Shown: positions 1-8,183 of the stretch, piece after piece
Position numbering within the stretch: the first letter of the stretch is position 1
How the letters are laid out: the number at the start of each line of letters is the position of its first letter
Assembly (NCBI GenBank): GCA_037129695.1
Contig: JBAXUL010000081.1
Span: 1 to 18,087, forward strand
Length of the DNA: 18,087 bases
Direction: 5' to 3'
Source of the DNA: CAINVV01 sp037129695
Lineage (GTDB): Bacteria; Bacteroidota; Bacteroidia; Bacteroidales; Prolixibacteraceae
Program-made: the position numbers and the translations under genes
The notes under the pieces: model-generated
The model's input: only the letters and a program-made list of their open reading frames with translations
Database searches by the model: none
Told to the model about the DNA's origin: nothing

Positions 1-97
1 CGATGAAGAAAAGACTTAGGGACTGGTCATTGCTTTTCTCTCAACTCTCAGCTCTTTTTTAGACGTGCCTGATGAACAAATCTTTTGAGTCCTTCAC

Positions 98-118
98 TTT
101 TGCCTTTTGCCTTTTACC
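98..118. repeat. Three-copy heptamer repeat at the end of the AraC gene
   Basis: Three consecutive 7-bp units read TTTTGCC, TTTTGCC, TTTTACC. The last unit runs into the stop codon of the AraC-family gene. The rest of the first 113 bases is pyrimidine-rich on the plus strand and holds no gene or convincing hairpin. Short A/G-rich heptamer arrays of this kind are common spacer filler in this group (general knowledge); no function is claimed. Confidence 0.6.
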
Positions 119-965
119 TGAAGTTCTTCCGGTACTCCGAAGGAGTCATATCCATGATATTTTTGAAGTATAGATTGAAATTGGCTAAATTGTTATAACC
201 ACTTTCATAGCAGATCTGCGCAATAGGCTTATCTGATTCAGCCAATTTTTTGGCCGCAATACTTATCCTAATCTCCTTAACATACTGGATAAATGTCTTT
301 CCGGTCCGCTTCTTGAAATAACGGCAAAATGAACCTGGGGCCATGTTTAATAGATCAGAAGCTGCTTTTAGACTGATACCTTCCTGGATGTTGTGAAAAA
401 CGTATTCATACACATCCTTTATCTGGTCCAAATCTTTGAAATAGCTTGTCGGATATTCAGGAGTCAATGATAAACTCTCTTTTTCATCAATCTGAATAAG
501 TCCCTCGAAAACATGTAACAACTCAATGTAACTCTCAAGGCCCTTTAAACTGACCAATCTTTCCATACACTCCCTGACGTAGGATATTTTTTCTCCTTTG
601 AAGAATAGTCCGCTGTTCCCTCGATTAAGTAATTCTTTTACACTTTCAAGTTCAGGTAAATTGAAAAAATCTGAACCAACGATATTTTCATCAAAGTGAA
701 TGACAATACAGGATGGAGGAGAGTCATTTTGCCTGTCAAGTACTTCCCAGCAATGAGGGAGGTCCGGTCCAAGTAATACGAGGTCACCGGTTTCAAATCC
801 TGAAATATTATTTCCAACAATGCGCCTGCCAGAACCTGAAATGATCAGGTTCAATTCATAATTTTTGTGAGAATGTATCTTTGGATTATTTTCAGCCAAA
901 CCCAATTTCCGCGTGATAAATGAGTGTTCATGCGGAACATTTATTTTTGCAAAAACAAATTCCAT
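114..965 (-). CDS. AraC/XylS-family transcriptional regulator with cupin sensor domain
   Basis: Likely ligand-responsive DNA-binding activator of 283 residues. Residues 20-90 form a cupin-like sensor (an HSHKNYELN stretch at 31-39, then a GDLVLLGPDLPH turn at 60-71). Residues 180-281 form the double helix-turn-helix AraC domain, ending in the typical GY-x-N-x-x-x-F-x-x-x-FK and TPSEYRK signatures. I chose the ATG at 965. The frame is open to a TTG at 1004, but a TATATTTG box (positions 996-989 on this strand) lies between the two, so a transcript would start downstream of the TTG. The gene is divergent from the aldolase at 1106, which it probably controls; the effector is unknown. No terminator is visible after the stop. 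Confidence 0.9.
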   Translation of the reverse strand: MEFVFAKINVPHEHSFITRKLGLAENNPKIHSHKNYELNLIISGSGRRIVGNNISGFETGDLVLLGPDLPHCWEVLDRQNDSPPSCIVIHFDENIVGSDFFNLPELESVKELLNRGNSGLFFKGEKISYVRECMERLVSLKGLESYIELLHVFEGLIQIDEKESLSLTPEYPTSYFKDLDQIKDVYEYVFHNIQEGISLKAASDLLNMAPGSFCRYFKKRTGKTFIQYVKEIRISIAAKKLAESDKPIAQICYESGYNNLANFNLYFKNIMDMTPSEYRKNFR

Positions 966-988
966 GAAATAGAAATTAACCAGAGACA

Positions 989-996
989 CAAATATA
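989..996 (-). promoter_or_regulatory. -7 box of the AraC gene promoter
   Basis: Read on the minus strand the sequence is TATATTTG, a full match to the Bacteroidota TAnnTTTG element, about 23 bases upstream of the chosen ATG at 965. No good -33 TTG was found at the usual distance. Confidence 0.5.
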
Positions 997-1008
997 GCTA
1001 ACAATATT

Positions 1009-1062
1009 CAATATGTGGGTTAAAAAACAATATGAAATGGATAAAATAATATTTAAAATATG
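1009..1062. promoter_or_regulatory. Candidate AraC operator: repeated (C/A)AATATG words
   Basis: CAATATG occurs at 1009-1015 and again at 1028-1034, and AATATG preceded by A occurs at 1057-1062. All lie in direct orientation in the spacer between the two divergent genes, upstream of the aldolase -7 box. The first two starts are 19 bases apart, close to two helical turns, as AraC-type half sites often are. That this is the operator is inference: the spacer is very AT-rich and short words recur by chance. Confidence 0.35.
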
Positions 1063-1075
1063 CTGAAACATACTA

Positions 1076-1083
1076 TACTTTTG
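1076..1083 (+). promoter_or_regulatory. -7 box of the aldolase promoter
   Basis: TACTTTTG matches the Bacteroidota TAnnTTTG consensus and sits 22 bases before the ATG at 1106. No TTG-type -33 element is seen 17-23 bases upstream. Its absence fits a promoter that needs an activator, such as the divergent AraC-type protein. Confidence 0.5.
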
Positions 1084-1105
1084 TATTTCATCAACTATTA
1101 CGAAA

Positions 1106-2014
1106 ATGCAGTACCCATTAAAAGGGATTATCCCTCCCATGATTACCCCATTGAAATGCAATGATGAACTCGACAGGAAAGGAGTCGAGAGCCTGATTGA
1201 GCATATCATTGGTGGGGGAGTTCACGGATTATTTTTACTCGGCACGAATGGAGAAGGGCCAAGTTTGAGTTACCGGATTAAGAAGGAGTTCCTTAAATTG
1301 TCGTGTGAAATTATCAAAGGCAGGGTTCCCGTTCTGGTTGGCATAACTGATTCTGCTTTCTCAGGAGCAATGGAAATGGCCGAATATTCTAAATCTGTGG
1401 GAGTTGATAGTGTTGTTGTGGCTCCTCCGTTCTATTTTCCAGCAAATGAATCAGAGATGATCAATTATGTGGAGAAACTGGCCGCATCTACACCACTGCC
1501 TTTTGTCCTTTACAATATGCCGATGCATACAAAAGTTAATCTTACAATTCCTACCATACGCCGTGCAAAGGAACTTGGCTGTATTGGGATAAAAGATAGT
1601 TCAGGAGACATGGCCAATTTATACTTGTTGATTGACGCCTTCAAGGATGATCAGAATTTCGCTGTATTTGCCGGAACCGAACTTTATACCTCTGATGCTG
1701 TGATGGGAGGTGCTCACGGGTCAGTTGCTGGTGGTGCCAATGTTTTCCCGAAATTATTTGTGGATTTGTATGATGCTGCTGTCAAAAGAGATCTGGACGA
1801 GATTGCCAGACTTAAAGATTTAATTATTTGGTTGTGTAATACCATGTATATTGTATCGCCAAGTGCAGCCAGAATTACCATTTCATTCAAAACAGCTCTT
1901 TCAATTATGGGAATCTGCAGTGATGAAATGGCACTACCCCTCATGAAACTGGTAGGAGATGACCGGCAGAAAATTGCAGGTTATCTGGAAGAGTTGAAAA
2001 TGAAATTTGTATAA
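1106..2014 (+). CDS. DapA/NanA-family class I aldolase or dehydratase (not true DapA)
   Basis: TIM-barrel lyase of 302 residues, the usual length of the dihydrodipicolinate synthase/N-acetylneuraminate lyase superfamily. Family marks: GTNGEG at 46-51 (pyruvate carboxylate pocket), YNMP at 136-139 with the conserved Tyr136, and GIKDSSGD at 161-168 with Lys163 as the predicted Schiff-base lysine. The Arg that follows YN-x-P in bona fide DapA and binds the second carboxylate is replaced here (MHTK), so lysine biosynthesis is unlikely. A sugar-acid, keto-acid or hydroxyproline-type aldolase/dehydratase is more probable. It stands alone, divergent from the AraC-type regulator, which suggests an inducible catabolic step. 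The substrate cannot be named from sequence. Confidence 0.9.
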   Translation: MQYPLKGIIPPMITPLKCNDELDRKGVESLIEHIIGGGVHGLFLLGTNGEGPSLSYRIKKEFLKLSCEIIKGRVPVLVGITDSAFSGAMEMAEYSKSVGVDSVVVAPPFYFPANESEMINYVEKLAASTPLPFVLYNMPMHTKVNLTIPTIRRAKELGCIGIKDSSGDMANLYLLIDAFKDDQNFAVFAGTELYTSDAVMGGAHGSVAGGANVFPKLFVDLYDAAVKRDLDEIARLKDLIIWLCNTMYIVSPSAARITISFKTALSIMGICSDEMALPLMKLVGDDRQKIAGYLEELKMKFV

Positions 2015-2022
2015 CTACGTTT

Positions 2023-2079
2023 TTTCTTCAAAAACAAAGGGCTGTTCGATCAATGAACAGCCCTTTGTTTTTGAAGAAA
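2023..2079. terminator. Bidirectional terminator between convergent genes
   Basis: Perfect 25-bp inverted repeat (2023-2047 with 2055-2079) around a 7-base loop. The core is AAAGGGCTGTTC/GAACAGCCCTTT, with T-rich runs on both strands. It lies between the aldolase stop and the M16 protease stop, so it can end both transcripts. Confidence 0.9.
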
Positions 2080-2093
2080 TGTATGGCAAATTA

Positions 2094-5024
2094 TCAAAAA
2101 TTGAATAGGTCATTGAGTGACAACTGCTCAAATTGACCGATTTTTTTTAATGCGCTGATATCCAGCTTATCTTTGTCTCCTACCAGGAGATAGTTGTAGC
2201 TCTTCCCTTTGAAATGCTTTTCGAAGAATTCCTGTACCTGTTTTAGGTCGGATTGTTGCGCTTTGAGATAATATTCCTTGCGGACATCATAATCGATTCC
2301 AAGTTTCTTGTTTTTTAACCAAGTCATGAAAATATCACTTTTGATAATTCTTTCAGATTGAATACTTTTTAATACGCTCTCCCTGGCAATTGCAAAAGAT
2401 TTTTCGTCAACAATCATGTTGTTCATTATTCCGTTCATAGCATTAATCGCATCTAAAGTCTTGTCAGACTGGGTAAATACAGCCCCTAATAAATAAAAGG
2501 AATCTGATTTGCGGGAAGGCGCCCAATACAAGGCAAAAGCAGAGTATGCCAGTGCCCTTGCCTCCCGAATCTCCTGAAATACTACTGATCCCATTGAACC
2601 ACCATAATATTCATTGAAGACCCTTGATCCGATCAGTGTATTGATGTCAAAAGCAGCCCCTTTCGACATCATGAACACGTCAGTTTGAGATTTGTCGTAA
2701 TTGACGAGATACACACTATTCTGATCCGTTTTTTGCTCAGCAAAGATTTTCTCCTGAGGTGGAGTTAATATTTGGGCTGGCAGTGCATGCTTTGCTTTGA
2801 TCAATGTAAGCAGCTCATTTTGGTCTCCGGGTCCATAGTATAGGATTCGATGCGGATAGTTGCAAAATTGTTTAATTAGCGCTGTCAACTCTTCCGGTTT
2901 AATTAAATGAAGCGAGTCAGAAGGGATGATGTTGGTGAATGGCGAATTTTTGCCGTATTTGCCAAAATTTCGAAGTGCAGTCTGTATTGCTCTTTGATCC
3001 TGCTTCTGATCCATCCTTTCCTTCACAATCCCTTCAACCATTTTATCATATGCTTCCTGATCAGGTTTCGCATGAGCCAATAGGTCTTCCAGAAGTGAAA
3101 TTCCCTTTTCTGCATTTTGGTTCAGTCCATTCAGATTAATTACAGACTGATCACTCCCTGCAGTAACATTTAGAATGAGTCCGAATTTGTAAAGTTCCTT
3201 TTTGAAGTTTTCCGCATTCAACTGATCCGTTCCCAGATAGGGCAGGTACTTGATGGCCAGAGCAAGTTTAGGATTATGGTTGCTTCCGATCTCAGTGAGG
3301 TAATTTAAATCGAACAGTTCATTGGTTGTATTCCGGATATAATCGAAGGCCACCTGATTTCCGATTTGGGTTTCTTTAATTGCCTGAGAATAGTCAACAA
3401 AAACCGGTTCTATGGCAGTTACAGGTTCTTTGGCGAAATCAGTCATGTAAGAAGACTGAACATTTCTGTTGATCTGAAGCGGCGTAATTGTTGGTTTTTC
3501 TACTTTCACCAGGTCTTTGGCTATTCCGTTGCGCTTAAAAACGATGACATAATTTTCTTTGTACTTTTCCTTTGCAAAAGCCGAAATCTGTTCCTTTGTA
3601 ACCGAAGATAAATTTTCATAATAGTTCAGTTCATCTTCAATCGAAACCCCATTGATGAAATCTTCAAGAAGTCCGTATGCCCTTTCATTGCTTTCATTAC
3701 GCCTGATTCTCTCAAGTTTTAGATTGTTTACAGTAGCCTGGAGCAGCCAATCATCAAATTCACCTTTTTTAATCTTTTCAATTTCAGCCATAAGAAGATC
3801 TTTTACTTCTTCCAAAGTTTGTCCTTTCCGGGGTGTCCCTGTGAATTCCTGAAATCCGTAATCCTTTAGAAAATAACTGCCGCAATCGGCATGAAGTACT
3901 TTTTGTTTCTGGTTGAGATCAAGATCGATTAATCCGGCAGTAGAATTGGTTAGGATATAGTCAATCATGTTGACGAATTTGCGATCTTCTGATTTGTAAC
4001 CGTTAAACCGATAGGCAAAAGCAACTTGTTCGGCTTCAGGGCCGGTTACTTCCCTGACAACAGGCTGTATGATGGGTTGCTCCTTGATCTCCGAAATCTT
4101 AGGTAATTCTTTTGAAGGGAAACGACCGAAAGTATTATCGATCATTTTGATGGTTTTTTCAAATTCGATATCACCACTTAAAACAATCACCATGTTTTTC
4201 GGAACATACCAGGTATGGTAGAAATTCAAAATATTTACCATCGATGGGTTTTTCAGATGTTCGGGATATCCAATCACATCTCGGCCTATTGGATTATTCG
4301 GAAAAAGACCGCTCATGAGCTTGTTGTTTGCCCTCATTTGGTCCTTGTCCTGGTACATGTTGAATTCTTCGTAAACCGTCTCTAATTCTGTATGGAACAG
4401 ACGTAAAACAGGATCCTGAAAGCGTTCATATTCCATTTTCAGCCATTTCCCTAGTTCATTTACCGGAATATCATTCACAAAGGCGGTCAGTTCGTAGCTG
4501 GTAAACGCGTTTGTGCCTTTTGCCCCGATCAACGAGGATAGCTTGTCATATTCGTTGGGAATGGCATAACCGGAAGCTTTTTGCGAAATTCTGTCTATCT
4601 CTTTGTACAATTCCTTCTTCCTGGCCGGATCAATGGTCGCCTTGTGTTGTTCAAAGAGATTTGAAATGCTATCGATCAGAGGTTTTTCGGCATCCCAGTT
4701 GCTGGTTCCGAATTTGCCGGTGCCCTTGAACATCAAGTGTTCGAGGTAATGAGCCAATCCCGTTGTTTCTGGCGGATCGTTGACGGAACCTGCGTGGGTA
4801 GCAATTAAACTCATGGCTCTTGGTTCGTCTTTGTTAACTGAAAGGTAAACCTTCAAACCATTGTTCAAGGTATAGATCCTTGTTTTGGTTGGATCATTGG
4901 TAACCTCCTCATATTTGTATCCCTGATTATCAGTCTTGGAAAGGGTTTGATAGGGATGTAATTTGCATGAAAGCAAATACACAGATAATAGCATCAGAAC
5001 ACCAATGTGAACAATTTTTTTCAT
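2094..5024 (-). CDS. M16-family zinc metalloprotease, lipoprotein, two-domain
   Basis: Insulinase/pitrilysin-type peptidase of 976 residues, normal for the two-domain bacterial form. The N-terminus has a lipoprotein signal (hydrophobic stretch, then LLSC with Cys20 as lipidation site), so the mature protein is membrane-anchored in the envelope. The inverted zinc motif is His92-x-x-Glu95-His96 in AHYLEHLMFKGT. The third zinc ligand is expected in ELETVYEE at 213-220. The spacing between these is longer than in pitrilysin because of a charged helical insertion around residues 103-165. The inactive C-terminal half keeps the GGSMGSVVFQEIREARALAYS signature of this fold. It probably degrades peptides in the periplasm; substrates are unknown. 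It is transcribed alone from a long AT-rich upstream region. Confidence 0.92.
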   Translation of the reverse strand: MKKIVHIGVLMLLSVYLLSCKLHPYQTLSKTDNQGYKYEEVTNDPTKTRIYTLNNGLKVYLSVNKDEPRAMSLIATHAGSVNDPPETTGLAHYLEHLMFKGTGKFGTSNWDAEKPLIDSISNLFEQHKATIDPARKKELYKEIDRISQKASGYAIPNEYDKLSSLIGAKGTNAFTSYELTAFVNDIPVNELGKWLKMEYERFQDPVLRLFHTELETVYEEFNMYQDKDQMRANNKLMSGLFPNNPIGRDVIGYPEHLKNPSMVNILNFYHTWYVPKNMVIVLSGDIEFEKTIKMIDNTFGRFPSKELPKISEIKEQPIIQPVVREVTGPEAEQVAFAYRFNGYKSEDRKFVNMIDYILTNSTAGLIDLDLNQKQKVLHADCGSYFLKDYGFQEFTGTPRKGQTLEEVKDLLMAEIEKIKKGEFDDWLLQATVNNLKLERIRRNESNERAYGLLEDFINGVSIEDELNYYENLSSVTKEQISAFAKEKYKENYVIVFKRNGIAKDLVKVEKPTITPLQINRNVQSSYMTDFAKEPVTAIEPVFVDYSQAIKETQIGNQVAFDYIRNTTNELFDLNYLTEIGSNHNPKLALAIKYLPYLGTDQLNAENFKKELYKFGLILNVTAGSDQSVINLNGLNQNAEKGISLLEDLLAHAKPDQEAYDKMVEGIVKERMDQKQDQRAIQTALRNFGKYGKNSPFTNIIPSDSLHLIKPEELTALIKQFCNYPHRILYYGPGDQNELLTLIKAKHALPAQILTPPQEKIFAEQKTDQNSVYLVNYDKSQTDVFMMSKGAAFDINTLIGSRVFNEYYGGSMGSVVFQEIREARALAYSAFALYWAPSRKSDSFYLLGAVFTQSDKTLDAINAMNGIMNNMIVDEKSFAIARESVLKSIQSERIIKSDIFMTWLKNKKLGIDYDVRKEYYLKAQQSDLKQVQEFFEKHFKGKSYNYLLVGDKDKLDISALKKIGQFEQLSLNDLFNF

Positions 5025-5574
5025 GAGTACGGAATTTCAATGTTTCAGTAAATGTCATAAAAAAAAATGGCATTTTCTATGGCTGCCGCATCAATTGAAA
5101 GGGATTTCTATAAAAGAAGTATTGAATCTGGTGAAATTTAATTAATTGTTTATAAGGATAATTGGATAAATGATAATATTAGTTTGATAATCGATAATGC
5201 TTATTTATTAAATTATGGAGTGAAGCTGTATCTTTCGAGTATGGTATAATTTAGATTGCAATTGTGACATTTTGATAATTGAAATATTTAATTTGATAAT
5301 TTAGAATGGTATTTGATATATATTATATCTGTACTGCTCTGGCTCAACTATTTTCAACTGATTTGGATCATTTTTTGAAGTTAGATTGCAGTGATTGTTA
5401 AAAAATGGTTCATTGGGTAAATTTGGTTTTCAAAGATCGGACAGAATCCAAAATGTTAACCGGCAACTATTGAAGAAAGAAAGTTCAAAAATGAAAAATT
5501 AGAATCACATCGATAATTAAACGAATAATTTCATTCCAAAATATAGCCTTGACAGAAACTAAAAAAACACCAAA
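5025..5574. other. Gene-free AT-rich spacer with short direct repeats
   Basis: No credible reading frame on either strand. The stretch is very AT-rich. TTTGATAAT occurs exactly three times (5183-5191, 5271-5279, 5292-5300), and TTAGATTGCA occurs twice (5251-5260, 5381-5390). It must contain the promoter of the M16 protease gene (minus strand), but I could not find a full TAnnTTTG box close to that start codon. Confidence 0.6.
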
Positions 5575-5608
5575 AAAAGTGCGCATCCATTAGAGATTGC
5601 GCACTTTT
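5575..5608 (-). terminator. Rho-independent terminator of the beta-barrel gene
   Basis: An 11-bp stem (5575-5585 with 5598-5608, core AAAGTGCGCA/TGCGCACTTT) and a 12-base loop. On the minus strand it is followed by a T-rich tract (A-rich 5561-5574 on the plus strand). It lies 18 bases after the stop codon at 5627. Confidence 0.85.
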
Positions 5609-5626
5609 GTATTTATAATGTGTAGG

Positions 5627-6091
5627 TTATAAATTGTACATAATATTTATTCCTAATCTGAGGTAACTTAATTTACCAAGTGTTATTTTCGCTTCGGGAA
5701 CCCATTCCAACTTGTCTCCTAATTTAAATCTCCAGCCAACTCCTAAATTTAAACCTGCATAACTATTATTATTTCCAGAGAAACTTTGATGGAGTAAATT
5801 AAATCCGGCAAGAGCGTATAATTTCCCTTTTTTATCCGGCCTGACAAACGTATAGGTGCCGTCTAAATCGAGTCCCCACCACTTATGTGATGATGTTTGA
5901 GCAAAGATGTAGTCATAACTGGCCATCACTCCCAGGTTGCCTGGTAGGTCGTAGTTTGCATGAGCAGAAAGCAATAAAGTTCTTGTTTCAGTTATAAATC
6001 CGATTCCCGGACCAATTCGAATTTGGGCTTTCCCAGAATAAACAGTCATAATTACAATTATTATGACTGAAAACAAAAATCGATTCTTCAT
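5627..6091 (-). CDS. Small outer-membrane beta-barrel protein
   Basis: Predicted 154-residue secreted protein. Residues 1-23 form a Sec signal peptide ending at KAQ. The rest alternates hydrophobic and polar residues with many Gly and aromatic residues, as in 8-stranded outer-membrane barrels, and the last strand ends in a hydrophobic/aromatic pattern (YNL). The frame is open to an ATG at 6142, but the first 17 residues of that version would put charged and polar residues ahead of the signal peptide, so the ATG at 6091 is chosen. It is a monocistronic gene with its own terminator. Family membership beyond "porin-like beta-barrel" and its role are not recognisable. Confidence 0.78.
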   Translation of the reverse strand: MKNRFLFSVIIIVIMTVYSGKAQIRIGPGIGFITETRTLLLSAHANYDLPGNLGVMASYDYIFAQTSSHKWWGLDLDGTYTFVRPDKKGKLYALAGFNLLHQSFSGNNNSYAGLNLGVGWRFKLGDKLEWVPEAKITLGKLSYLRLGINIMYNL

Positions 6092-6142
6092 AATCAGAAA
6101 GTTTAAGTTGGTAATATAGGCTTTTGCGAATGAAAGTGACAT

Positions 6143-6636
6143 TCGATTAAATATACAAAATATTTCTTTTTAATGCAAGCCTTTAATTGAAAAATAAGTA
6201 GAATTCCATATTTTTTCAACCATTCTCTAAAAAGGTTTTTCGTCGGTTAATTTGGAGTTTAAGTAACACCTCTTATGGTGATTTCGATATAAAGTTAGGA
6301 CCTCACCAGCCAATCATCCAAGAGTGCGCATCTTTTCGAAAATATATCTTTTCTGATATTGAACCATTTAAAACAGATTCAAATACAATCGAAATTCGAT
6401 GAGTTAAGGAGCTAAGCAGGCATTTTAGTTTCGGATTGTATTCCGAATATTAAGCTGCTCATAATCACGTTGAAATATTTAAGTTGATTAAGTGAGAAAT
6501 ATTCTGGTTGTCTATTTTTTCAGCACAGTGATTTCTGCTTCATCTAAATTCGGTAGATTTTAAGAGATGCTTTGAGTTTTCTCCTGTTTATTTGAATTTG
6601 GTCGGCCTCGGGATTTTTTTGATTCAAAAAATCTTG
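6143..6636. other. Gene-free spacer upstream of tRNA-Ser
   Basis: No credible ORF. It contains small inverted repeats, for example TTCGGA/TCCGAA at 6430-6435 and 6441-6446, and a GATTTTTT/AAAAAATC pair at 6612-6633 just before the tRNA promoter. None is a convincing terminator or recognised RNA. Confidence 0.5.
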
Positions 6637-6644
6637 TACTTTTG
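6637..6644 (+). promoter_or_regulatory. -7 box of the tRNA-Ser promoter
   Basis: TACTTTTG is a full TAnnTTTG match 25 bases upstream of the tRNA 5' end. A TTTG at 6618-6621 is a possible -33 element, but its spacing (about 15) is shorter than usual. Confidence 0.6.
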
Positions 6645-6669
6645 TCATTCCTTTCAAAGCAGAAATTAG

Positions 6670-6757
6670 GGAGAGATGCAAGAGTGGTTTAATTGGCACG
6701 CCTGGAAAGCGTGTGTTCCTCTAAAGGGAACCGGGGGTTCGAATCCCTTTCTCTCCG
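6670..6757 (+). tRNA. tRNA-Ser (anticodon GGA)
   Basis: An 88-nt cloverleaf. The acceptor stem GGAGAGA (6670-6676) pairs with TCTCTCC (6750-6756), and G6757 is the discriminator. The anticodon stem CACGC/GCGTG encloses the loop CTGGAAA, with anticodon GGA at 6704-6706. A long variable arm (GTTCC/GGGAAC stem) is typical of serine tRNAs. The T arm holds GGTTCGAATCC with two G-U pairs at its base. CCA is not encoded. The integrase gene follows directly downstream, which makes this tRNA the likely integration target. Confidence 0.97.
6747..6756. repeat. Putative attL core (tRNA-Ser 3' end)
   Basis: CTTTCTCTCC, the last bases of the tRNA acceptor/T arm, recurs exactly at 9061-9070 beyond the island genes. 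The pair is interpreted as the crossover core of a tRNA-targeting integrase. The 10-bp length is short for such sites. Confidence 0.4.
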
Positions 6758-6826
6758 CGGTAGCGTAATGTGTTGATTGTTAGTTCGTTCTTTTGTCTGC
6801 ATTTTATAGATGAATAAAAAATAACG

Positions 6827-7930
6827 ATGAAAGAGAGTACTAAATTTTTTGTTCCTGGTGTTTATACAGGTAATTTGGATCTGACGAAAAAATGGTTTGT
6901 ATTCTATTATGAGCTCCTTGTTAATGGTCACGTAGCCAAAAGGGTAAAAGTTTATGACGGAATTAATAGAATACAAACCATTGAAGGCAGATTAAAAAAG
7001 GCCGATCAAATAAGCGAGCAGATAAAACGGGAAAAGCCGGTAACGTATGGATATAAGCCTATTGTAAAGGATCAGGCTGATAGCGTTCTCCTGGATGCGG
7101 TTCGAGCAATGGATAATTATTGCGATAAAAAAACGATTGCCACCTATTCAGGTATGGCAGAAAAATTTCTAAAATTCATCCGCGGACGAAGTGACAAGCA
7201 GGCAACGCGTGAGGATGCTCTTGCATTTGTGGATTATCTTTTTGATCAGAAACTGAGTGCAAAAACAGTAAAATCTTATCGTAACAACTTAAAAACACTT
7301 TACAATAAGTACATTGATAGGATTGAGCCAGAGGGATTCAAAAATCCGTTCCGAAAAATGCCGGTGATAAAAACCTCCAGCAGATCTCTGATGTATTTCA
7401 GCGACATCCAAATAAAAACAATCAAAGAATATTGTAAAAAAGAGGAACCACTTTTGTGGATGGCATGCGTCTTGCAATATTATTGCTTTATACGGCCCAA
7501 CGAATTGCGACAATTAAAAGTTGAAAATGTAAACCTTTCAGCAGGATATATTGAAATTCAGGGTTCTGTCAGTAAAAATAGAAAAACTCAAAAGGTGTCA
7601 ATTCCGACCCCTTTATATAATGAAATTAACTCGCTGATCCATTTTGACCCGGAGCTTTTTATTTTTGGTGGCCCTGGTCCGGTTCCGCCTTCGAGAGATA
7701 AACTTTCGAAAGTTCATAAAAAAATGTTGGAAACATTAAAGATAAAAGGGAGATATGGTTTTTATTCATGGAAACACACCGGAGTCGTTAAGGCATGGAG
7801 GGCAGGACTGAACATTAAAGATCTACAAATGCAGCTGCGCCACCATTCTCTTGATATGGTGAATGAATATTTGAAAAATTTGGGAGTAATGGATAGCGAC
7901 CGGATCCGGGATCTATTCCCTGCTATTTAG
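6827..7930 (+). CDS. Tyrosine-type site-specific recombinase (integrase)
   Basis: 367 residues. The N-terminal part (about 1-80) is an arm-binding-like region, 85-165 a SAM-like core-binding domain, and 185-360 the catalytic domain. Catalytic residues visible: Arg223 in FIRPNEL, a Lys in the beta-hairpin VSKNRKTQKV (249-258), His339 in LRHHS and the nucleophile Tyr348 in NEYLKN. The usual HxxR box is replaced by Tyr313-S-W-Lys316 (YSWKHT), a variant I associate with one Bacteroidota integrase group. It starts 70 bases after tRNA-Ser, pointing away from it, and its stop overlaps the convergent DUF2442 stop. It probably catalyses integration and excision of this island at the tRNA. Confidence 0.92.
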   Translation: MKESTKFFVPGVYTGNLDLTKKWFVFYYELLVNGHVAKRVKVYDGINRIQTIEGRLKKADQISEQIKREKPVTYGYKPIVKDQADSVLLDAVRAMDNYCDKKTIATYSGMAEKFLKFIRGRSDKQATREDALAFVDYLFDQKLSAKTVKSYRNNLKTLYNKYIDRIEPEGFKNPFRKMPVIKTSSRSLMYFSDIQIKTIKEYCKKEEPLLWMACVLQYYCFIRPNELRQLKVENVNLSAGYIEIQGSVSKNRKTQKVSIPTPLYNEINSLIHFDPELFIFGGPGPVPPSRDKLSKVHKKMLETLKIKGRYGFYSWKHTGVVKAWRAGLNIKDLQMQLRHHSLDMVNEYLKNLGVMDSDRIRDLFPAI

Positions 7931-8181
7931 GCTTTTATTTTCCCTCTATAAATCTGAGAAATGGGGAAAATTAAATCCCAGTTATCTCCCCAAACAATAT
8001 TACCGGATTCAATTTTAAATGATTTGAATTTTTGCAAATCTTTATATTTATCGTGGACCGGATGGGGGTGATTTAAAATAAAATTACCAAAATCTACAAT
8101 TTTTTTTGTTTTATCACTGAAAACTATTTCCACCTTATATCCTTCGAGGTACTTAGCAGCATCAATCTGAATTGTTTTCAT
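7927..8181 (-). CDS. DUF2442 family protein
   Basis: 84-residue protein matching the DUF2442 pattern: a hydrophobic strand followed by VEIVFSDKTKKIVDFGNF (positions 16-33), then FKSFKIESGNIVWGDNWDL with the conserved Trp and the closing acidic residue, and a short tail. Small soluble protein of unknown biochemical function. The start lies 2 bases after the stop of the DUF4160 gene, so the two are translationally linked. The stop overlaps the convergent integrase stop. Pairs of DUF4160 and DUF2442 genes are common on mobile DNA and have been suspected of toxin-antitoxin-like behaviour. That role is unproven here. Confidence 0.8.
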   Translation of the reverse strand: MKTIQIDAAKYLEGYKVEIVFSDKTKKIVDFGNFILNHPHPVHDKYKDLQKFKSFKIESGNIVWGDNWDLIFPISQIYRGKIKA

Positions 8182-8183
8182 GA

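Noticed and set aside
966..1004. TTG start at 1004 for the AraC-type gene
   Set aside because: A perfect -7 box lies between this codon and the ATG at 965, so the longer version would start upstream of the transcript.
1106..2014. Annotation as dapA (lysine biosynthesis)
   Set aside because: The carboxylate-binding arginine after YN-x-P is absent, and the gene is paired with an AraC-type regulator, which fits catabolism better.
6689..6976. Minus-strand frame of 95 codons across the tRNA and integrase start
   Set aside because: Its C-terminal part is simply the antisense translation of tRNA-Ser, a common false prediction, and the rest is antisense to the integrase. Only the bases 6757-6802 are discussed, in connection with the excised circle.
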